This document shows positions 57,973 to 64,000 of a stretch of 64,000 bases of DNA, piece by piece; within the stretch, counting starts at the first letter, position 1; each line of letters opens with the position of its first letter. Position numbers and translations under genes: made by a program. The stretch is from Dyella sp. SG609 (GTDB taxonomy: Bacteria > Pseudomonadota > Gammaproteobacteria > Xanthomonadales > Rhodanobacteraceae). Under the pieces are notes generated by a model. The model was not told the DNA's origin, did no database searches, and worked only from the letters and a program-made list of their open reading frames with translations. Location of the stretch: the NCBI RefSeq assembly GCF_012275375.1, contig NZ_JAAZQJ010000002.1, positions 62,001 to 126,000 on the forward strand. Reading direction: 5' to 3'.

Positions 57973-58007
57973 CGGGCACCGGAGCCGACGAACGGCTCCG
58001 GTGCCCG
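57973..58007 (+). terminator. Hairpin after the HIUase gene
   Basis: A perfect 14-bp stem (57973-57986 with 57994-58007), 7-nt loop, 7 bp after the stop, without a T-run. The following 58008-58231 has no gene but holds another palindrome, CCGGATGGA-ATG-TCCATCCGG (58087-58107). Confidence 0.6.
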
Positions 58008-58231
58008 GCATCGCCGGACATTAAGAAGGTCCCCTCCACCGGCCATCCGCCGCGCCAGGAGCCCAGGGGGTGACAGACCGCTGGCGCCGGATGGAATGTC
58101 CATCCGGTGGAGAGGAGAGACGGGAACACCAAAGTCAAGCGCGAAGCACGATCATCGCCTCGATGCAGAACACATTAGCGAGCAAGAGCACCACCGGTTA
58201 ACCGGATTATTCCAGCGACAAGACCCCACCC

Positions 58232-60823
58232 TCACGGCGCCCGCCCACGCGATACCGACGCTCCGCCACAGGTCGCCTGCAAATAGGCATAGTCCCTCGC
58301 CCCATGCCGCGCCGCATCCACCGCCGGCAATCGATAATGGAAGCTGCACACGCGCCCCTCGTCCATATGCACATCCAGGCGCCCTTCGTCGGCGATGCCG
58401 CGCACCAGCGCGCGCCCGCCTTGCGACACCACGCCGACGACCCGGCCTGCATCGTCAAACACATCCGAGCCGAACGGAATCGCCGCGCTGTCCGCGGGAC
58501 TGAGATCGATCACCGCCACCCGCCCCTTGCGCGTCGCGAACGCCGCCATCACCACGGCGCCGTTGCGTGGCACCACTTCGTGGCTTCCCGTAAGCAGTTC
58601 CACTTCGCTGGACAGTCCTTGCGGATTGAGCTCGATCTGGTTGCGCCGATACGGAGTCAGATACGGCACGATCGCGTAGCCGCGTCGGTCGAGCTTGACG
58701 CCTGGGTACGAGCTGACAGCAGCACCTGCCGCATCCGGCGCCTTGATCAGCGCCACCGTATCGCCCAGCCCCTGACCGAAAGTCACGCCGCCCGGATGCA
58801 CCAGCATCGCGCCGGAGGCGCCGAATGCGTATTGCCGATAGCCCGGCCCGAATGCCAGCGAGCCGTTCAGCAACGCATACGGATGGCGATAGGTGCCGCT
58901 GCCATTGAATGCGGTACTGCCCTGCGCATCGCGCGAAACCGACGCGCCGTAACTGATGCGGTCACCTCGCGAGCCGCTGTATGCCACCTGTTCGCTATGT
59001 CCTTCGCGGCCGAAGCCGATGCTGGTGTCCACGGTGTCGCGGCTCAGCGGAATGGAAAACGTGGCGTAGACCCGGTTATCCGTCCGCCCTGCTCCATCGC
59101 GCTGCCTGGCCGCGGAGACCGAGTAATTGAACCAGCGCGTGCTGCCGTTGTAGCTAAGCTGGTACTGCACATCCGAACCGGCACCGCCCCAGTAATTCTG
59201 GGTCGAGCCGGTCAGGTTCAAGCTCCCGCTGCCGCCTACCGACTGGCTGAGCGTGATCTGCGCGGAGTTGCGCCGGTGCATGGCGCCGATACCCATCGCG
59301 GACGTACTCAGCACCGCATCGCGCAGGCTGTAGTAATCGCGGGTCGAATAGCGATAGGCCGCCACCGATAGATTGGTGCCGGTGGCGTTGAGATTCTTGC
59401 TGTAGCTCAGCCGCAGGCTATCTCCTGAAGCAACGCGCCCACCGCCGAATGCACCATCGCCGATGGCAGCATCCTTCGGCACCAGCGCCGGCGCGCGCAG
59501 CACGGTGCGCGCATGGGTCAGATCCAGGCCGAACGCGCCATACGGTGTATTCAACGCGGAACCGAACTGCACCGCCTGGTAATGCTTCGATATCACGGCG
59601 CCGGCATAGCCGGTGATGCGGTTGGACAATCCGCGCTGCCAAGTGGCCTGCGCCACCCACGGATGCACGTCCACTCCGGCTTCGCGGTAAACACCCGCCG
59701 CGGCACTGAAGCGCGTCGACCCTGGGCGCAGCATGCGCGTCACCGCCGCATAAGGCACGGTGAATTTCTGCTCGCGGCCATCGGCCTCCAGCACGCTGAC
59801 TTCCAGGTCGCCACCATAGCCGGTCGGATACAGATCGTCGATGCGGAATGGGCCGGCCGCCACCGTCGTTTCATAGATGACGTAACCGTTCTGGCGGATG
59901 CTCACTTTCGCATTGCTGGCGGCGATGCCGCGCACCACCGGCGCGTAGCCCTGCTGCGAATCCGGCAGCATGCGTTCATCCGTGGAAAGCTGGACGCCAC
60001 GCAGGGCCACCGTATCGAACAACTCACCGCTGGTGCTGAAATCGCCGGCGACCAGCTGCGACTTCAGCGCGGTGATATCCCGCTGCACATGGTTGCGCAG
60101 GTTCTGCCACTGCAAGCCATCGCGCCTGTTCCATTGCAATGACGACTGATGGCGGAAACGCCACGCTCCCGCATTGAAACCGCCGGTAAGCCCCAGATAA
60201 GCCTGGCCGTCCTGACTGCCACCGCCCTGTCGCTGAAACCAGTTGAACTGATAATTGAGCAGGCCGGCGGTGATGCCGTTGTCCCAGCGCGAAGGATCGA
60301 CATAGCCGCGCGCACTGCGCCGCATGGCCGCCTGCGGAATGCTTACATCCAGGCGCTGCTCGCCCAGATCGAAACGCACGCTCGCCGATGGCACCAGCGA
60401 GGCCAGATCGACGCAAGGCTGCGCGGCAGCTTCCGGCGGAAGCTTGTCGACCAGGCCGGATACGAAAGCGTAAGGCAGGCATGCCGTGGCATCGCGTTTG
60501 TTCGGGCCGGCCTTGAACACAATGCTCTCGCTGCCGTGCAGCAGCTCGTTGACGTAGATATTCACGCGGTACGTGCCCGGCGCCACCTGCTCGCCCTGGC
60601 TGAACTTGGCCAGGTCCGCGGAGCCGACGCCGCCCGGCAGGAACACCGGATCGAAATCCACCGCATGCGCGCCTTCGGCGGCCGGCGCTTCCACGGCGCC
60701 AGCGAAAACCGGACTGATCACCAGCACGCCGCCAGCCAGCGCGCGCATCATCCATAAATGAAGAATTCTGGGCCGCAATCGTCCAGCCCCGCCTCCTACG
60801 AGGCAGGTCGTCGCCTTGCTCAT
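58232..60823 (-). CDS. Outer-membrane fimbrial usher (FimD/PapC family)
   Basis: An 863-residue usher. The signal ends near AGAVEAPAAE. The N-terminal periplasmic domain (VDFDPVFLPGG, then YRVNIYVNELLHGSESIVF), the 24-strand barrel with plug (DLYPTGYGGDLEVSVLEADG, then QKFTVPYAAVTRMLRPG) and the two C-terminal domains (YRRNQIELNPQGLS, then FGSDVFDDAGRVVGVVSQGGRALVRG) are all present, so the gene looks intact. It accepts chaperone-subunit complexes and extrudes a pilus. It lies 32 bp downstream of a chaperone that has lost its 5' end, and no pilin gene is in the window, so the system is probably non-functional or displaced here. Confidence 0.93.
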   Translation of the reverse strand: MSKATTCLVGGGAGRLRPRILHLWMMRALAGGVLVISPVFAGAVEAPAAEGAHAVDFDPVFLPGGVGSADLAKFSQGEQVAPGTYRVNIYVNELLHGSESIVFKAGPNKRDATACLPYAFVSGLVDKLPPEAAAQPCVDLASLVPSASVRFDLGEQRLDVSIPQAAMRRSARGYVDPSRWDNGITAGLLNYQFNWFQRQGGGSQDGQAYLGLTGGFNAGAWRFRHQSSLQWNRRDGLQWQNLRNHVQRDITALKSQLVAGDFSTSGELFDTVALRGVQLSTDERMLPDSQQGYAPVVRGIAASNAKVSIRQNGYVIYETTVAAGPFRIDDLYPTGYGGDLEVSVLEADGREQKFTVPYAAVTRMLRPGSTRFSAAAGVYREAGVDVHPWVAQATWQRGLSNRITGYAGAVISKHYQAVQFGSALNTPYGAFGLDLTHARTVLRAPALVPKDAAIGDGAFGGGRVASGDSLRLSYSKNLNATGTNLSVAAYRYSTRDYYSLRDAVLSTSAMGIGAMHRRNSAQITLSQSVGGSGSLNLTGSTQNYWGGAGSDVQYQLSYNGSTRWFNYSVSAARQRDGAGRTDNRVYATFSIPLSRDTVDTSIGFGREGHSEQVAYSGSRGDRISYGASVSRDAQGSTAFNGSGTYRHPYALLNGSLAFGPGYRQYAFGASGAMLVHPGGVTFGQGLGDTVALIKAPDAAGAAVSSYPGVKLDRRGYAIVPYLTPYRRNQIELNPQGLSSEVELLTGSHEVVPRNGAVVMAAFATRKGRVAVIDLSPADSAAIPFGSDVFDDAGRVVGVVSQGGRALVRGIADEGRLDVHMDEGRVCSFHYRLPAVDAARHGARDYAYLQATCGGASVSRGRAP

Positions 60824-60855
60824 AAGTCGTTCCTGAAGGGTGGTGGGCAGGGATA

Positions 60856-61506
60856 TCAGGGGGCGGGCGTCGCCGTGTACTCGCGGCTTGCGCCGTAGTC
60901 GTCGATGGCGACATAACTCACGCGCGGATGCCCAGGCTGCGCATGCAGATCCTTCAGCGCGAAGCGCTTGCGGCCTTGAGGCTCGATCATGCCGTCGCCG
61001 CCCTGGATATCCTTCGCGCCGTCCTGCAGCACCACGCTGCTGAGCGACACGTGATACGGGCTGCGGTTTACCGCCTCCAGCAGATAGCCATCGCCATCGC
61101 GCACCATCGACCAGGACAGCCCGGCCGCCGCCTCTTCCGGCTTGCCCTGGATGCCGTCGGGACGGAAGAACAGCTTGATGCGCGAACGGATGGCGAATTG
61201 CAGCATGTTCTGCTGCGAGTCCTTATTGGCCTTCGGCGGAATCTCCAGCACGTTGAGCCAGAACACCGACTCCTTGTCCGCCGGCAGCGGATCGCCCGTG
61301 TACACCAGCCGCACGATCTGGCTGCGTCCGGCATCGAGCCGCGCCATCGGCGGCATCAGCACGAACGGCACGCGGATGGCATCCGGTGCCTGCCGCGGAT
61401 CGCCCAGGTCGAGCCAGGACTGCACCACCACCGGCTCGGCGCCCTCGTTGCGCAGGCGCACGTCGACTTCCTTGCTCTGTGCCGGATATGCGCTTGCCAC
61501 CGACAT
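60856..61506 (-). pseudogene. Fimbrial chaperone (PapD family), 5'-truncated
   Basis: A PapD-like chaperone lacking its beginning. Homology starts abruptly at YPAQSKEVDVRLRNEG (codon at 61486-61488). Missing are the signal peptide, the first beta strand and the T-R-V-I-Y arginine (PapD Arg8) that anchors the subunit C-terminus. The partner Lys in RIKLFFRPDG is kept, as are VPFVLMPPMARLDAG, VFWLNVLEIPP and the second domain. The ATG at 61506 gives only MSVASA before homology, derived from the adjoining gene. Without export and Arg8 it should not work. It abuts a 5'-truncated sensor kinase on the other strand. Confidence 0.75.
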
Positions 61507-62077
61507 ACGCGCCCATGAATCGGCGGACCGGCATCTGCCGATTCTCGCCCTGACCGCCAGCGCCCTGCCCGATGAAGCCGAACGCTGCTCGCAGGCGGGC
61601 ATGGACGCGCTGCTGGTCAAGCCGACGGGGCTCAGCGAGCTGCAGGAGGCGCTGCATCGATGGATGCCCGCCGCGGCCGGCTTGCGCCGGAGCAAGGAGG
61701 CGGCGGAACCGGCGTTCTCGCCCATCGAGGCGCTGACGGAATTGTTTGGCCCATCCGCGCGGCTGGACGAACTGCTGGACGGCTTTCTGGCGACGGCGCG
61801 CGACGACCTGGCGGTATTCGACGAGGCCTTGCGGGCGGAGGATATCCAGGCCATCGCCGGCTGCATCCATCGCATCGATGGCGCCATCAAGATCTTCGGC
61901 GCGGCCGGCCTGGCCGATACGGGCGAACATATCCGCACCGCCTTGCTCGCGCAGCAGCGGGTCGATGGCCAGGAAGCGCCGCTGCAGCACTATCGGCAGG
62001 ACCTCGTAAACCTGATCGATACGCTGGCCCGCCATCGGGCCGGGCTTCACATCAGCGCGGATCACGCCACCCGCTGA
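61484..62077 (+). pseudogene. C-terminal fragment of hybrid sensor kinase (receiver end plus Hpt)
   Basis: The frame carries the last part of a response-regulator receiver (GYALATDIRAHE, then LPILALTASALPDEAERCSQAGMDALLVKP, including the conserved Lys) and an Hpt domain (about 61740-62010) with IHRIDGAIKIFGA, whose His would carry phosphate. This order is that of BvgS/EvgS-type hybrid kinases. The kinase, the phospho-accepting Asp and everything upstream are missing, and the frame upstream of 61484 is antisense to the chaperone. No start codon or promoter is evident at the break, so it is a remnant. Confidence 0.75.
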
Positions 62078-62097
62078 TGGCGGGCGGCTTCCACGCC

Positions 62098-62122
62098 AAA
62101 AAAAAGGCCCCAGCGGGGCCTT
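62098..62122 (-). terminator. Intrinsic terminator, minus strand
   Basis: Read on the minus strand: AAGGCCCC-GCT-GGGGCCTT hairpin (62122-62104) running into eight T (62105-62098). It lies 318 bp past the FkbM stop and 20 bp past the end of the kinase fragment on the other strand. Confidence 0.85.
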
Positions 62123-62229
62123 GGCGGGAAACGTACGTGAACGATAACGCCCGGAGCATCTGCCATCGACCCTGCATGGCCAGCAAAATCCCGCGCGCAG
62201 CCCGCCGAAACAGGGAGATCTCGCAAAGA

Positions 62230-62255
62230 GAAGGCCCTCATTGCTGAGGGCCTTC
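62230..62255. terminator. Hairpin in FkbM 3' region
   Basis: A perfect 11-bp stem, GAAGGCCCTCA with TGAGGGCCTTC, TTGC loop. It is symmetrical and can act on either strand. With the terminator at 62098 it makes a double stop. The rest of 62078-62439 holds no gene. Confidence 0.65.
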
Positions 62256-62439
62256 GGGGTGACTGCCACAGCTTGTGGCGGTCGGGTGCCAGTGAGAGGA
62301 ACGTTTTCACGGGCTGGCTCGAGAATGATCCAGTGGCCCAGGGGGAAGAGAGCTTGGAGTCATGTGTGTCGAGCCGTGTACAGATTGCCGGACGGCCTGC
62401 CCGATGTGGACTGGAAAATTCTGAAAGCGGCAACCCGCA

Positions 62440-63204
62440 TCAGATTTCCATCAGCTGATCGAACACCGTGCCGCCTTCGACCGGCATCGCGATCACGTTC
62501 TGCAGCACGCGGCCGGGGAAGATGTTGTCGCCCTGCCCCAGGATGTTGGCCGGGTTGTACATGTGCGGCGCGTGCGACCAGCAGCGGTAGCCGAGCTCCT
62601 TGATCGCGCGCACTTCCGCCAGCGCCTGCTCCGGCTCCAGCCGCGCGTAGATCACCGGCCGATGCTTGCGCACCATCTCGACCGCGCCGTGCAGCAGCGG
62701 AATGGTCGAACCCGGCACGTTGATCTTGAGCAGGTCCAGGCCATCCAGGCCCAGGTCGTCGACGGCGACCGGACGCACCACGTCGTCGGTCTCGCAGCGC
62801 AGCGATGCGCCGCCCGGCAGCGCGCTCAGCGGCGCCGCCGCGCCGGTGCGGCCCAGCCACTGGTTGAGCGTATAGACATTGGTCAGGCCGTTCAGCGCCG
62901 CGGTGGCGCACAGCTGCTGGAAGCCGATGCGCGCCGGCTCCGCCACGTAGACCTTGCCGGCCTCGCCCACCACGCGTGCCAGCCACAAGGTGTGCGCGCC
63001 GTATTCGCCGCCGAACTGCAGGACGGTGTGCTGTTCCTGCAGCACGGAGCTGAGCAGATCGATTTCCGCTTCGGCCCATTCGCCGTAGAGCTGCAGCGAG
63101 CGCGCGGCCGGATGCTGCGAAGCGGTGGCGCTGACGACGCCGTAGCGCACGGTCCACAGCAGCGGCGGGACGGGTTCTTGAGCGGCGGCATTGAAAACGT
63201 TCAT
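62440..63204 (-). CDS. FkbM-family methyltransferase
   Basis: A 254-residue SAM-dependent methyltransferase of the FkbM type. The glycine-rich SAM loop is degenerate (VLQFGGEYGAHTLWLAR), followed by VYVAEPARIGFQQLCATAALN and the FkbM hallmark LLKINVPGSTIPLLHGA (canonical: K-x-D-x-E-G-x-E), in which the acidic residues are replaced by N and S. RPVIYARLEP follows. The substitutions suggest altered catalysis or a sugar- or peptide-specific subgroup. AGAGGA lies 8 nt before ATG 63204. It is 77 bp downstream of the partial gene at the right edge, likely the same transcript. Confidence 0.85.
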   Translation of the reverse strand: MNVFNAAAQEPVPPLLWTVRYGVVSATASQHPAARSLQLYGEWAEAEIDLLSSVLQEQHTVLQFGGEYGAHTLWLARVVGEAGKVYVAEPARIGFQQLCATAALNGLTNVYTLNQWLGRTGAAAPLSALPGGASLRCETDDVVRPVAVDDLGLDGLDLLKINVPGSTIPLLHGAVEMVRKHRPVIYARLEPEQALAEVRAIKELGYRCWSHAPHMYNPANILGQGDNIFPGRVLQNVIAMPVEGGTVFDQLMEI

Positions 63205-63281
63205 GGGTAGTTCCTCTTGGATGGTGATGACAACAGATGGATGGAAAGTGGATGGAGCGAGAAAGCGAGCGGCGAATCCGC

Positions 63282-64000
63282 TCAGGCGCTCGCCGCCTGC
63301 GCCGGGCGAAGCGAAGCCGCCAGCGCCGCGGCTTCCGCGCGCTTGGCCTTGGCGGCCGGACCGAGCAGCGCATCGGCCCATAGATGGAGAAGGCGGATCC
63401 TCGCCTCGATCACTTCAGGCGCGCCGTCGCCGGCGCAGGCGTCGTCGAGCGCGCGCAGCTCGAGCAGGCGCCATGCGCCATTCATGGCACCGAGCCGGTC
63501 CAGCCGCAGGTCGACCCAATGGGCCTGCCAGGCGCCGCGCGACGCGGCCGGCACGCTGCGCACCATGCGTTCGGCCAGCGCCTCCACGGCATCCAGCCAA
63601 GGGGCGCGCGCGGCCGGCGGCAAAGCCGCGGCATGGGCGGACAGGCGGCGCGATGCGCCCCACAGCTCCGCTTCGAGTTCCGGCGCGGGCTGGCTTTCCC
63701 AGGCCTTGAGCAAGCTGCCGAGACGAGAGAGCCAGCTTGTGCCGGACTGTTCTTCCTGCGGTGCGGCGGTGATGTCGCAGGCGACCGGCGCCACGGCTTC
63801 GACGATGGGCTGGCGGCTTTCCGGCTCGGCATCCATCACCCCGGATGCAGGCGGCTCGTCCGCGACGGGCATGGGCGATGAAATTTCCGCAGGCAGGTCC
63901 TGCGCATCGTCATGCTGCACGGCCTGATCCTCCACCGGCACAGCTGCGAGATCGGAAGGAGATACATCGAAGACGATTTCCGCCGGCTGCCCGGGCGCTG
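63282..64000 (-). CDS. Hypothetical protein, 5' end outside window
   Basis: The minus-strand frame is open to the right edge with no stop, so at least 239 residues are visible and the start lies beyond. The visible N-terminal part is acidic and low-complexity (Ala/Pro/Glu/Asp-rich, to about 63,770). The C-terminal part is helical with Trp/Ala/Leu repeats (WLSRLGSLLKAWESQP, RLLHLWADALLGPAAKAKRAEA). No domain is recognised. GTG 63941 is unlikely as the start because coding composition continues upstream. Neighbouring FkbM suggests a glycan-modification setting, but that is weak. Confidence 0.65.
   Translation of the reverse strand, partial: APGQPAEIVFDVSPSDLAAVPVEDQAVQHDDAQDLPAEISSPMPVADEPPASGVMDAEPESRQPIVEAVAPVACDITAAPQEEQSGTSWLSRLGSLLKAWESQPAPELEAELWGASRRLSAHAAALPPAARAPWLDAVEALAERMVRSVPAASRGAWQAHWVDLRLDRLGAMNGAWRLLELRALDDACAGDGAPEVIEARIRLLHLWADALLGPAAKAKRAEAAALAASLRPAQAASA

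Noticed and set aside
60856-61938. Chaperone frame extended to 61938 as a 360-residue protein
   Set aside because: The extra 144 residues are the antisense of the receiver-Hpt fragment (Ser/Ala/Arg-rich) and not a signal peptide or chaperone sequence.

Overview
The window is high-G+C gammaproteobacterial DNA. Stacked TonB-dependent receptors, Tat- and Sec-exported carbohydrate enzymes, two type V autotransporters, an IbpA-type small heat-shock protein and long ATGA/GTGA-coupled operons suggest Xanthomonadales (Lysobacterales), most likely the Rhodanobacteraceae (Dyella/Luteibacter/Frateuria-like). This taxonomy is inferred from gene content and codon use; no rRNA or tRNA gene was found. One block, about 45.0-52.2 kb, has visibly lower G+C and different codon use, and looks horizontally acquired.

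Layout. 0-2.4 kb: the end of an autotransporter and a secreted GDPD-fold phosphodiesterase. 2.9-14.0 kb: a minus-strand operon (TonB receptor, 2H phosphoesterase of the DUF1868 family, Ugp-like binding protein, two permeases, ATPase, inositol-monophosphatase-family phosphatase, ROK regulator), with a GH32-like beta-propeller hydrolase read divergently. Together these look like a complete uptake and breakdown route for a phosphodiester-linked sugar. 14.0-20.4 kb: an SGNH esterase, then an exported amine-oxidation set (TonB receptor, Tat flavin amine oxidase, cytochrome c, exported RidA). 20.6-23.3 kb: an NmrA-like reductase divergent from its LysR regulator, and hsp20 behind a ROSE-type RNA thermometer. 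23.7-30.1 kb: a large autotransporter, a GH31 enzyme, and a small protein with eight tandem QIE pentapeptides.

30.1-39.7 kb: a minus-strand operon ending in an ECF sigma factor and its ChrR-type zinc anti-sigma. Upstream in the same operon are a lipocalin, two cyclopropane-synthase-like methyltransferases, DUF1295, DUF2878, DUF1365, a FAD oxidoreductase, a fatty-acid desaturase and an exported unknown. The content matches the singlet-oxygen/furan-fatty-acid regulon described in Rhodobacter. A candidate ECF promoter lies just upstream of the first gene. 39.7-45.0 kb: GH29 fucosidase-like, GH31 and polysaccharide deacetylase genes.

45.0-52.2 kb: the low-G+C island. It holds an XRE-ImmA/IrrE metallopeptidase gene behind a perfect 20-bp palindrome, a small partner gene, an orphan ORF, and a Gabija-type anti-phage pair (OLD-family ATPase-TOPRIM nuclease plus UvrD-like helicase). 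Imperfect 15-bp direct repeats bracket it. 52.6-58.0 kb: GH76 and GH127-like enzymes, two small paralogous unknowns, and an exported hydroxyisourate hydrolase. 58.2-62.1 kb: a usher and chaperone whose chaperone has lost its 5' end exactly where a hybrid sensor kinase has also lost its 5' end, a deletion scar or chimeric junction at about 61,486. 62.1-64.0 kb: terminators, an FkbM-type methyltransferase and a partial unknown gene.
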